A stretch of 9,405 nt of DNA from Actinomycetes bacterium (lineage in GTDB: Bacteria; Actinomycetota; Actinomycetes; Propionibacteriales; Propionibacteriaceae), in the NCBI GenBank assembly GCA_023437345.1, contig JAEZGC010000155.1, positions 1 to 9,405 on the forward strand. Direction: 5' to 3'. A program made the position numbers and the translations under genes. The notes under the pieces were generated by a model. The model had not been told where the DNA came from and ran no database searches. It worked only from the letters and a program-made list of their open reading frames with translations. Positions 1 to 5,792 of the stretch are shown one piece after another (within the stretch, counting starts at the first letter, position 1; the number at the start of each line of letters is the position of its first letter).

Positions 1-918
1 GGCCTGGACGGCGGCCTGCCCGCCGTCCAGGTCCTCACCAACGTGATCGAGGGCCCTCGGCTGCGGGCCGAGGAACTGGGCGGCCTGGTCGGCGACTGGG
101 AAGTCAGTGAACTCCCCTGGACGACCCCCCGCCAGGACGCGCTGCCGGCCGGGCCGGGGGTGGGCGCCGACCTGCCGCTGCCCGGGAAGGCCGACCTGGG
201 ACCCGACCTGGCCCGTGCCCGCAGGGTGCTCACCCCGGGGCAGATGACCCAGCTCACCGCCCTGGTGCACGACGCAGCGGCCGTCGTCGGGCTCGAGGTC
301 TCCTGCAGCCGACCCGGGGAACGGGAGTGGGACGTGGCGGCGCGGGTGCGGGCGGCGCTGGTGGCGGCCGGGATGGAACCTGTCGTCTGCCTGGTGGGCA
401 GCGGCGAGCGGCTGGACACCGCGCGCCACCCGTTGCCAACCGAGCGCCGGGTCGCAGAACGGCTGATGGTCTCGATCTCGGCCCGTCGCCACGGCCTGCT
501 CGCCGCCGTGACCCGCGGTGTCCGCTGGACGGACGGGGTGGGGGAGGACCGCTACCTCGACCTGCTGCAGGTCGAGGCAGGGTTCCTCGCCGCCAGCCGG
601 CCGGGACGCACCCTCGCCGAGGCGTTCGTCGACGGGATCGCCGGCTACGCCGCCCACGGCTTCGCCGCCGACGAGTGGAAGCGGCACCACCAGGGCGGGT
701 TCACCGGGTTCAGCCCGCGGGACCTGCTCGCCACGCCGGACACCGCCGACCCCATCGAACTCGGGTCCGCCGTGGCCTGGAACCCGTCCGCCGCAGGCTG
801 GAAGGTCGAAACGACCAGCCTCGTCACCGCCGGCGGTGCCCGCCCGCTCGACCTCTGCCCCGGCTGGCCCGTGGTTGATGTCGCCGGACGGGCCCGCCCC
901 GCAATCCTCCACCTCTAG
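1..918 (+). CDS. M24-fold (Xaa-Pro aminopeptidase/creatinase-like) protein, C-terminal part; 5' end outside the window
   Basis: The frame is open from base 1, so the gene begins upstream; 305 residues are visible. The first visible residues (VLTNVIEGPRLRAEEL) match the end of the N-terminal domain of this family, and the rest is a pita-bread-type domain. Family landmarks seen are RHPLPTERRVAERLMVSISARRHGL (about residues 143-165), HHQGG (229-233), AVAWNPSAAGWKVET (257-271) and a final LVT. Classical M24 metallopeptidases bind two metals through Asp, Asp, His, Glu, Glu. Here the stretch where the Asp pair is expected reads SISARRHGLLAAVTR, with no acidic residue. This agrees with a non-canonical subgroup that may not be a working peptidase (inference). 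It lies first in a sugar-acid/TRAP operon, 37 nt before the next gene. A role in that pathway is likely but unknown. Family assignment is fairly secure; catalytic activity is doubtful. Confidence 0.8.
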   Translation, partial: GLDGGLPAVQVLTNVIEGPRLRAEELGGLVGDWEVSELPWTTPRQDALPAGPGVGADLPLPGKADLGPDLARARRVLTPGQMTQLTALVHDAAAVVGLEVSCSRPGEREWDVAARVRAALVAAGMEPVVCLVGSGERLDTARHPLPTERRVAERLMVSISARRHGLLAAVTRGVRWTDGVGEDRYLDLLQVEAGFLAASRPGRTLAEAFVDGIAGYAAHGFAADEWKRHHQGGFTGFSPRDLLATPDTADPIELGSAVAWNPSAAGWKVETTSLVTAGGARPLDLCPGWPVVDVAGRARPAILHL

Positions 919-955
919 CGCCAAGCGCCGGCCCGTGCCGGTGGGAAAGCCCGTG

Positions 956-1717
956 ATGACTCAGACCCTGCACTACCTGCCGGAGGAGACCCTCCACCGG
1001 ATCGAGCCCGCCCGGATGGGGCACCGCTACACCTCGGTGCAGCGGGTGGAACTCAGCGACACCCCGTCGCATGTCGCCGCCGACCCGGGCGAGGAGGTCC
1101 TGCTGGTCTGCATCGCAGGCGAGGCCGCCTACCGCCACGACGACGAAGCCGGCACCGCTGTCGCCCGCGACATGCTGTACCTGCCGGCGGGCGCCCGGCT
1201 CGAGCTGAGGGGCGCCGGGGCCGTGGTGATGAGGTTCGGCGCTCCCTGCGACCGGCCCACCTCCTTCGCGCACCTGCGGTTCGCCGACGCCGACGCCGAC
1301 CGGCGCCACAAGCGCTACGGGGACCCGGCACGGGGCAGCCGGCGCGACGTCTGGGAACTCCTGGACGAGCGTTTCGACTCCCAGCGCTTCCTCGCCGGCC
1401 TGGCCACCGGCGACCCGGGCGGCTGGACTGCCTGGCCGCCGCACGAGCACGCCGCCCAGCGCGAGGAGACCTACGTCTACTTCGGCCTGAACGGGTCGTT
1501 CGGGATCCAGTGCGTCTACGAGGAGATGGACGACCCGCTGACGGTGGCTCTGGTCCGCGAGGGCCACGTGGTCGCCGTCCCGAAGGGCTACCACCCGTCC
1601 TGCGGCTCCCCGGCCGGCCCGATCTCCTACGCCTACGTGATGGTCTCGGTGAAGCCCGACGACCGTGACTTCATGGACCTGACCATCCAGCCCGAGTACG
1701 GCACGAGCTTCGAGTGA
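956..1717 (+). CDS. KduI/IolB-family sugar-acid isomerase (5-deoxy-glucuronate isomerase-like)
   Basis: A 253-aa double-cupin protein, close to the usual 270-280 aa of IolB and KduI. These enzymes interconvert an aldose-type and a ketose-type uronic acid: IolB acts on 5-deoxy-glucuronate in inositol breakdown, KduI on 5-keto-4-deoxyuronate in pectin breakdown. The metal site is visible in the C-terminal cupin as H163-x-H165-x4-E170 (PPHEHAAQREETYVY), followed by H213 in VPKGYHPSCGSP. The block GFGLQ-like SFGIQCVYE and the end EYGTSFE are also typical. ATG 956 is chosen because a GGGAAAG ribosome site lies 6 nt upstream; GTG 953 is in frame but sits too close to it. The neighbours are an epimerase and a TRAP transporter, with no other inositol (iol) genes in view, so the exact substrate cannot be fixed. 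The family is clear; IolB versus KduI is open. Confidence 0.85.
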   Translation: MTQTLHYLPEETLHRIEPARMGHRYTSVQRVELSDTPSHVAADPGEEVLLVCIAGEAAYRHDDEAGTAVARDMLYLPAGARLELRGAGAVVMRFGAPCDRPTSFAHLRFADADADRRHKRYGDPARGSRRDVWELLDERFDSQRFLAGLATGDPGGWTAWPPHEHAAQREETYVYFGLNGSFGIQCVYEEMDDPLTVALVREGHVVAVPKGYHPSCGSPAGPISYAYVMVSVKPDDRDFMDLTIQPEYGTSFE

Positions 1718-1724
1718 GGACCCC

Positions 1725-2453
1725 GTGATCAACGCACCGTCGCTGGCGAACTGCAACTTCCTCCAACTCGCCGATGACCTGGCCGCCCTGGTGGAGGGAG
1801 GGGTGGACGTCGTCCACGTCGACCTGATGGACGGCCACTACGTGCCGAACCTGTGCTTCCCGGTCGCCCTGATCAGCGACCTCAAGCAGGCCTACCCGAC
1901 GCTGCGGGTCGACGCCCACCTGATGGTGACCGACCCGATCGCCTACCTTGACCCGCTGGCGGCCGCCGGTGCCGACCTGGTGAGCTTCCCCAGCGACAGC
2001 ACCCGCTTCGTCAGGCGGGTGCTGAGCCAGTACCGCACCGCAGGGGTGCGCGCCGGGGTCGCCATCAACCCGTCCCAGCGGGTGGACACGATCACTCCGT
2101 ACGCCGCCGACCTCGACCTGGCGGTGCTGATGTCGGTCGAGCCCGGCTTCGCCGGCCAGCGCTTCCTTGACCGCTCGCTGGAGCGGGTCGCCGAGCTCGG
2201 GGCGCTGCGCGAGCAGGTCGGCGGCCACTTCCTGATCGAGGTGGACGGCGGGGTCGACCCCGACCTCGCGGTAGCCTGCGTCGACCGGGGCGCCGACATC
2301 ATCGTCACCGGCGTCTACGCGGTGTTCCAGCAACCTGACGGGATCGTGTCGGCGGTGCGCCGGTTCGATGCCGGAGTCCGCGACGCCGCCGACCCGGCCA
2401 GCTACCAGCGCTCACTGGGCCGCCAGCGGGCGTTGTGGGAAGGAGCCCACTGA
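1725..2453 (+). CDS. Ribulose-phosphate 3-epimerase family protein (allulose-6-phosphate 3-epimerase-like)
   Basis: A 242-aa TIM-barrel epimerase. Family members invert C3 of phosphorylated ketoses (ribulose-5-P/xylulose-5-P in Rpe, allulose-6-P/fructose-6-P in AlsE). Active-site residues are in place: Ser6 (APSLANCNF), His31 and Asp33 in HVDLMDGHYVPN, Met35, His65 in DAHLMV, the loop VEPGFAGQRF at 138-147, and Asp174 in IEVDGGV. The tail after residue 205 is longer than in Rpe and closer to AlsE. One oddity: the usual segment with an HPE core after strand 3 reads VSFPSDST (86-93). The start is GTG 1725, 7 nt after the previous stop, with GAGGA at 1716-1720. The stop overlaps the next ATG by 1 nt (TGATG), so translation is probably coupled to the transporter genes. 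Its place in the operon suggests a catabolic epimerase rather than the housekeeping Rpe (inference). Confidence 0.87.
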   Translation: MINAPSLANCNFLQLADDLAALVEGGVDVVHVDLMDGHYVPNLCFPVALISDLKQAYPTLRVDAHLMVTDPIAYLDPLAAAGADLVSFPSDSTRFVRRVLSQYRTAGVRAGVAINPSQRVDTITPYAADLDLAVLMSVEPGFAGQRFLDRSLERVAELGALREQVGGHFLIEVDGGVDPDLAVACVDRGADIIVTGVYAVFQQPDGIVSAVRRFDAGVRDAADPASYQRSLGRQRALWEGAH

Positions 2454-2968
2454 TGACTGTCCTTCGCGCCGTCGAGAGCGGTGCGGTCCGGTTCCTGCGG
2501 CTCGCCTCGGTGGTCTTCTTCGCCGCCCTGGTCGTGTTCGTCACGATCCAGGTCTTCACCCGCCAGGTCCTGCACGCGCCGGCGCCGTGGACTGAGGAGG
2601 CCGCCCGCTACACCTTCATCATCGCGGTCTACCTGATCTCGGCGCTGGTCTTCTTCGAGCGGGGCCACATCGCCGTCCAGATGCTGCTGCGGCGGCTCGG
2701 ACCGCGTCCGCAACTCATGCTGGCGACAGTACTGGAGGCGGTCGTCTTCGCCTTCTGCGCCTACGTCTTCGTCTACGGCGGTTTCCGGATCGTCGCGAAC
2801 GCCTGGAACCAGGGCATGGTCGCGATCCCCGGCACAGTCGGGCAGGTCTACCTGGTCATGCCTGTCGCCGGGGTGCTCATCTGCCTGTCGTCAGTGGTGC
2901 AGTCGGTCGGGATGTGGCGCGGCGAACTCCCCGCGGTCCCGGCCACCGACGAGGACATCGAGGTCTAG
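2453..2968 (+). CDS. TRAP transporter small permease subunit (DctQ family)
   Basis: A 171-aa membrane protein with four predicted helices at about residues 19-37, 53-69, 88-110 and 132-153, the normal size and layout for DctQ. The typical block after helix 1 is present: TRQVLHAPAPWTEEAARYTFI, then ERGHIAVQML. In TRAP (tripartite ATP-independent periplasmic) systems this subunit pairs with DctM in the membrane and receives substrate from the soluble DctP protein, using an ion gradient. ATG 2453 is chosen over an upstream GTG at 2435 because AAGGAG (2440-2445) sits 7 nt before it and the start overlaps the upstream stop. The acidic tail PATDEDIEV is cytoplasmic or linker-like. It is followed after 7 nt by the large subunit. 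No DctP gene is visible in the window, so it must lie upstream or elsewhere. Confidence 0.9.
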   Translation: MTVLRAVESGAVRFLRLASVVFFAALVVFVTIQVFTRQVLHAPAPWTEEAARYTFIIAVYLISALVFFERGHIAVQMLLRRLGPRPQLMLATVLEAVVFAFCAYVFVYGGFRIVANAWNQGMVAIPGTVGQVYLVMPVAGVLICLSSVVQSVGMWRGELPAVPATDEDIEV

Positions 2969-2975
2969 GAGCACC

Positions 2976-4286
2976 ATGGACGCTGCATCCCTTGCCGGAC
3001 TCATCCTCATCGTCGGGATGGTGGTGCTGATCGCCGCCGGGCTGCCGATCGCCATCGCGATAGCCGTTCCCTGCACCATCTCCGCCATAGTCCTGGTCGG
3101 CGCCAGCGGAGCGCCGCTGGTGATGACCCAACGGATCTTCGCCGCGAACAACTCCTTCGTGCTGTTGGCGATCCCGTTCTTCATACTCGCCGGCGTCCTG
3201 ATGAACAACGGCGGTATCGCAGGGCGGCTGGTCGACCTGGCGAAGGTGCTGGTGGGACGTGCCCCGGCGCCACTGGCGCAGACCTCTATCGCAGCCAACG
3301 CGATCTTCGGTGCCGTGTCCGGCGCCTCGGTGGCCTCGGCCGCCGCGGTCGGGACGATCCTCACGCCGCGGATGCGGCAGGAGGGCTACGACATGAAGTT
3401 CGCCGCCACGGTCAACGTGGCGGCATCCCCGGCCGGGATGCTGATCCCGCCGTCCAACACCTTCATCGTGTACTCGCTCGTCTCCAGCACGTCGGTGTCT
3501 GCCCTCTTCATGGCCGGCATCATCCCCGGCCTGATGTGGGCTGCCGCGTGCGCCGTGGTGGTGGCCTGGTACGCCCGCAAGATGCCGGCGCTGCCCGCGC
3601 AGCAGCGGGTGACGCTGCGGCAGGCCCTGGTCGTGGTCTGGCGTGCGCTGCCCGCACTCGTGATGATGCTGGTGGTGATCGGCGGCCTGCTGGCCGGCTA
3701 CTTCACGGCTACCGAGTCGGCGGTGATCGCCGTCCTGTACGCGTTGGTCTTCGGTCTGGCGACCCGCTCGGTTGCCGTCCGCGACCTGTACGGGATCGTG
3801 CTCACCGCGGCGCGGACGACCGGCGTGATCATGCTGCTGGTCGGGGTGTCCGGGGCGCTGTCGTGGATCCTGGCCTACTCGCGGATCCCGGAGCAGGTGG
3901 CCGAGTTCATGCTCGGCATCTCCACCAACCCGACGGTGATCCTGATCATCATCATGGTCGTGCTGCTGGTCGCCGGGACCGTGATGGACCCGACCCCGGA
4001 GATCCTGATCTTCACCCCGATCTTCCTGCCGGTGGTCACCCAGCTGGGGATCGACCCCGTCCACTTCGGCGCGATGATGGTGTTCAACATGTCGTTGGGC
4101 AATATCAGCCCGCCGGTGGGGAACAACCTGTTCATCGGCGCGAAGGTCGGCGGGGTCCCGGTGGAGTCGGTGTTCACCCGGATCATGCCGTTCTTCGCAG
4201 CGCTCGTCGTGGCACTGTTCCTGGTGGTCTTCATCCCGGAGCTCTCGCTCTGGCTGCCGACCATGGCAGGTCTGGTCGGCCCCTGA
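2976..4286 (+). CDS. TRAP transporter large permease subunit (DctM family)
   Basis: A 436-aa, strongly hydrophobic protein of normal length for DctM, the subunit that carries substrate across the membrane. Conserved family blocks appear in order: NSFVLLAIPFFILAGVLMNNGGI (59-81), NAIFGAVSGASVASAAAVGTILTPRM (108-133), AATVNVAASPAGMLIPPSNTFIVYS (143-167), FTATESAVIAVLYAL (243-257), MDPTPEILIFTPIFLPVVTQLGIDPVHFG (337-365) and NMSLGNISPPVGNNLFIGA (371-389). About twelve membrane segments can be drawn. An AGGAG ribosome site (2967-2971) overlaps the dctQ stop and lies 4 nt before the ATG. This is the last gene of the operon; the next gene on either strand is more than 400 bp away and convergent. 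Substrate specificity cannot be read from DctM; the neighbouring isomerase and epimerase suggest a sugar or sugar acid (inference). Confidence 0.93.
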   Translation: MDAASLAGLILIVGMVVLIAAGLPIAIAIAVPCTISAIVLVGASGAPLVMTQRIFAANNSFVLLAIPFFILAGVLMNNGGIAGRLVDLAKVLVGRAPAPLAQTSIAANAIFGAVSGASVASAAAVGTILTPRMRQEGYDMKFAATVNVAASPAGMLIPPSNTFIVYSLVSSTSVSALFMAGIIPGLMWAAACAVVVAWYARKMPALPAQQRVTLRQALVVVWRALPALVMMLVVIGGLLAGYFTATESAVIAVLYALVFGLATRSVAVRDLYGIVLTAARTTGVIMLLVGVSGALSWILAYSRIPEQVAEFMLGISTNPTVILIIIMVVLLVAGTVMDPTPEILIFTPIFLPVVTQLGIDPVHFGAMMVFNMSLGNISPPVGNNLFIGAKVGGVPVESVFTRIMPFFAALVVALFLVVFIPELSLWLPTMAGLVGP

Positions 4287-4356
4287 GCCGGATCCGGTGA
4301 TCGCCCGGCCTGCCCGGCATGCGACTCCGGCGCAGGCGGGACGGCGGTAGAGGCAG

Positions 4357-4397
4357 AAAAAGGTGGAGCCCCGGGGAGTATGAATCCCCGGGGCTCC
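4357..4397 (-). terminator. Rho-independent terminator of RNA copy A
   Basis: A perfect 13-bp stem (4365-4377 with 4385-4397) closes a 7-nt loop. On the - strand it is followed by ACC and then five T (4361-4357). On the + strand there is no T-run after the stem, so the - strand is the natural direction. It could also slow transcription coming out of dctM from the other side. Confidence 0.75.
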
Positions 4398-4539
4398 GGC
4401 GACGCAGGGTGATGCTCCACGTCCCCGAGAGTTCTCGCACCGGGCTACCGGGCCGCATCACCGGCCGGCCCGCCGGACCGAAGTCCCGCGGAAAGCCCGA
4501 GTTCCTTCTCTCGGTCCCGAACCGCCGAAGCGATCCGGT
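4357..4539 (-). ncRNA. Predicted structured small RNA, copy A
   Basis: A predicted transcript of about 183 nt running from near 4539 down to the T-run at 4361-4357. It is proposed because copy B (8045-8222) has the same order of elements at almost the same distances. Structure read on the - strand: a GGAC-UUCG-GUCC hairpin (4475-4486), a perfect 7-bp stem GUGAUGC/GCAUCAC (4455-4461 with 4409-4415) enclosing a 4-bp hairpin (4426-4437), then a 13-bp terminator stem. The motifs GTGATGCGG, ATC-CCCT-CGTCGC and CCTTGC (promoter) are shared with copy B. It overlaps no protein gene and points towards the 3' end of the convergent dctM, so it is not an mRNA leader. It is not tmRNA, RNase P RNA, SRP RNA or any RNA I recognise. 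The exact 5' end is inferred from the promoter. Confidence 0.6.
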
Positions 4540-4545
4540 TCGCTA

Positions 4546-4575
4546 TTTGTAGTGCCTGCCGAGCGTTGGGTGCAA
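4546..4575 (-). promoter_or_regulatory. Predicted sigma70-type promoter of RNA copy A
   Basis: On the - strand TTGCAC (4575-4570) and TACAAA (4551-4546) are separated by 18 bp. The same pair occurs in copy B as TTGCGG and TAGAAA with 17 bp, although the bases between are different. Conservation of the two boxes and not the spacer is what supports a promoter. Confidence 0.6.
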
Positions 4576-4613
4576 GGGGTTTGCGACGCGATCTCGGGCA
4601 GATTCTGAAGCGT

Positions 4614-4642
4614 CGGCGTGTCGTCGGCGTGTCGTGTGACAG
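4614..4642 (-). promoter_or_regulatory. Invariant 29-bp box upstream of RNA copy A (two 11-bp tandem repeats)
   Basis: On the - strand the box reads CTGTCAC followed by two perfect copies of ACGACACGCCG. All 29 bp are identical to 8297-8325. It ends 38 bp before the -35 box and is centred about 89 bp upstream of the predicted start. An 11-bp period places both repeats on one face of the helix, as in sites bound by tandem winged-helix dimers (general knowledge; the protein is unknown). Confidence 0.65.
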
Positions 4643-4714
4643 GTGGGACGAACGCCCTCGAGTCTGTCGGATTCCGGGTCGAGGCGGCGGGGCTGGACTG
4701 CCGGCCGGCGCCGG

Positions 4715-5062
4715 TCAGGTGCGTCCCGGCACGGCCAATTCGAACCGGAGCTGCTCGGCCAGGAGGGCGTCCCCGGTGACGGTGCACTGCTCCTCGTCGC
4801 CCGTCACCGCAGCAAGTACCAGGACGTCGCCGTCGGCTGTGTACCGGCCGGTGTTGTACGGGTCCTCGGCCTCCACCGCGGCGAAGTCGAAGGCTGCGAC
4901 GTCACCGCCGGGCACGCTCGGCAGGCCCCAGCCCCGGTGGAACCGTCCGTCCCGCGAGAGGAGGTAGAAGCGGGTGGCGACCACCCACTCGCCACTGCCG
5001 GGCGGGCCGGTCACATCGAAGACGAACCGGCGGGTGGAGGCAAGAAAGACGCCGTCGCGCAT
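4715..5062 (-). CDS. Conserved-looking hypothetical protein, 115 aa
   Basis: I do not recognise a family. The protein is soluble, acidic and rich in short beta-type segments: RRFVFDVTG (11-19), GEWVVATRFYLLSRDGRFHRGWGLP (24-48), AAFDFAAVEAEDPYNTGRYTADGDVLVLAAVTG (56-88), and LRFELAVPG near the end. It has no signal peptide or membrane helix and a single cysteine (Cys93). Codon use is typical of the window, with strong G/C at third positions, which supports real coding. ATG 5062 is chosen because TACCGT (5074-5069) lies exactly 6 nt upstream, which fits a leaderless mRNA and matches three other genes here. There is no true ribosome site. The frame stays open further upstream, but that extension only overlaps the neighbouring gene. 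It lies 38 bp after the Excalibur gene stop on the same strand and may be read through from it. Confidence 0.7.
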   Translation of the reverse strand: MRDGVFLASTRRFVFDVTGPPGSGEWVVATRFYLLSRDGRFHRGWGLPSVPGGDVAAFDFAAVEAEDPYNTGRYTADGDVLVLAAVTGDEEQCTVTGDALLAEQLRFELAVPGRT

Positions 5063-5068
5063 CCCGCC

Positions 5069-5074
5069 ACGGTA
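5069..5074 (-). promoter_or_regulatory. -10 box (TACCGT) for a leaderless transcript of the 115-aa gene
   Basis: TACCGT lies 6 nt upstream of ATG 5062, so transcription would start at or next to the start codon. Three other genes in the window have the same TACNNT box 6-7 nt before their starts. No clear -35 box is seen. Confidence 0.45.
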
Positions 5075-5100
5075 CGCGCGTGCTGCAGCGGGGGCGACCC

Positions 5101-5445
5101 TCAGCGCTTCTCGCAGGCGACGCCGTCGCGGTCGCGGTCGAGGTGCTTGTTCTTCTTGTAGAGCGCGTCGTGCCGCTTGAACGTCGTCACCGGCTTGGTG
5201 CGTCCGCTCACCTTGTCCCTGGCGCTCTTCTTGCCGACACCGTGCCTGAACTTCTTGTTCAGCGCGGTGCAGTTCTTGTACTTCTTCGCCGAGACCTTCG
5301 CTGCCAAGGTGACCGCGGTGGTGCTGCTCGACGCCGCGGTGGGCTGCGTAGGCACGGAGGCAGCGCCCGGATGCAGCGCAGGGGTGAACACTGCAAGCAG
5401 GCCGAGCAGAAGCCCTGCGGCGATGAACCTTGACAGCTGGCGCAC
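5101..5445 (-). CDS. Secreted Excalibur (calcium-binding) domain protein
   Basis: A 114-aa protein. Residues 1-30 form a signal peptide: a basic start (MRQLSR), a hydrophobic core FIAAGLLLGLLAVF, and a probable cleavage site around AAS. A Ser/Thr/Ala linker follows to about residue 50. The C-terminal half is an Excalibur domain: YKNCTALNKKFRHGV (56-70), ALYKKNKHLDRDRDGVACEK (94-113). The DxDxDG-type loop (D103, D105, D107) binds calcium in this family, and the Cys59/Cys111 pair would form its disulfide. The domain is common in extracytoplasmic proteins of actinobacteria and bacilli, often with nuclease domains; here it stands alone, so the function is unknown. The region between the domain halves is very lysine-rich. 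GTG 5445 is chosen because GGGGAG (5452-5457) lies 6 nt upstream. A TAGGGT box (5480-5475) is a possible -10. Confidence 0.9.
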   Translation of the reverse strand: MRQLSRFIAAGLLLGLLAVFTPALHPGAASVPTQPTAASSSTTAVTLAAKVSAKKYKNCTALNKKFRHGVGKKSARDKVSGRTKPVTTFKRHDALYKKNKHLDRDRDGVACEKR

Positions 5446-5792
5446 TGGTCACTCCCCGGGGTCGAGTCGCCGCCACCCTAACGGCCGGCCACCGCGAGCA
5501 CGCCGTGGCGGTGACAAAGGCGGGTCACATGCAGGTCTCGCTGGTCATCCGGCAAGTCGACGGTCACCGGTGCGGGGGACAGCCGGGTCGTCAGCGTTCT
5601 CCGATGGTCGCGCCCGGCGAACAGAATCCGGTTCCCCCAGCCGGCACGGCTGCATATGCACCTCATAGGCCTCCTGACGACCGGATGGTGCGGACGCGTC
5701 GGGTCGGCCGCAGGAGCCTCCACGCGGGAGGCGGCGCCGTCGATCGCAGGCGCCTTGAGGCGCGGTTCCGGACCGCTGACTACGCTGCAGCC
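5446..5792. other. Divergent intergenic region
   Basis: 347 bp between divergent starts with no convincing gene. Visible signals: the ribosome site of the Excalibur gene (5452-5457), a possible -10 TAGGGT on the - strand (5480-5475), a perfect 10-bp palindrome TGCATATGCA (5651-5660) in a locally AT-richer patch, a 6-bp hairpin GCCTCC/GGAGGC with a 5-nt loop (5716-5732), and the -10 box of the hydrolase gene (5781-5786). An open frame on the - strand across 5478-5723 has no start signal and no recognisable protein features. Confidence 0.6.
5781..5786 (+). promoter_or_regulatory. -10 box (TACGCT) for a leaderless transcript of the first hydrolase
   Basis: TACGCT is preceded by TGAC and lies 6 nt before ATG 5793. 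The block TGACTACGCT nearly repeats the TGACTACCCT found before the DUF2500 gene. No ribosome site precedes this ATG, which fits a leaderless mRNA. Confidence 0.5.

Larger units (their letters stand above)
4287..4714. other. Intergenic region between convergent genes, carrying RNA element copy A
   Basis: This 428-bp stretch has no convincing protein gene on either strand. It contains, on the - strand, the 29-bp box, a promoter, the predicted RNA and its terminal hairpin, all listed separately. No separate U-tailed terminator for the TRAP operon is visible in the + direction. The hairpin at 4365-4397 may stop both strands, although it has a U-tract only on the - strand. A weak inverted repeat (CCTCGA 4656-4661 with TCGAGG 4679-4684) lies 3' of the 115-aa gene. 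Confidence 0.7.

Noticed and set aside
824..1756. Long open frame on the - strand opposite the isomerase gene
   Set aside because: Lies antiparallel to a clear cupin protein; its translation is Val/Gly/Arg/His-rich low-complexity typical of high-GC antisense frames.
2877..4064. 395-codon open frame on the - strand opposite dctM
   Set aside because: Translation is Asp/His/Arg-rich repetitive text produced by antisense of a hydrophobic membrane protein; no family features.
4614..4642. 29-bp box considered as a known actinobacterial PhoP, LexA or NrdR site
   Set aside because: The repeat ACGACACGCCG does not match the consensus of these regulators that I know; only the 11-bp period is similar to PhoP-type sites.
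4656..4684. Inverted repeat CCTCGA/TCGAGG after the 115-aa gene as a terminator
   Set aside because: Only 6 bp with a 17-nt loop and no T-run on either strand.
5430..5792. N-terminal extension of the first hydrolase to 5430
   Set aside because: It would overlap the Excalibur gene start, has no family similarity, and a -10 box lies just before ATG 5793.
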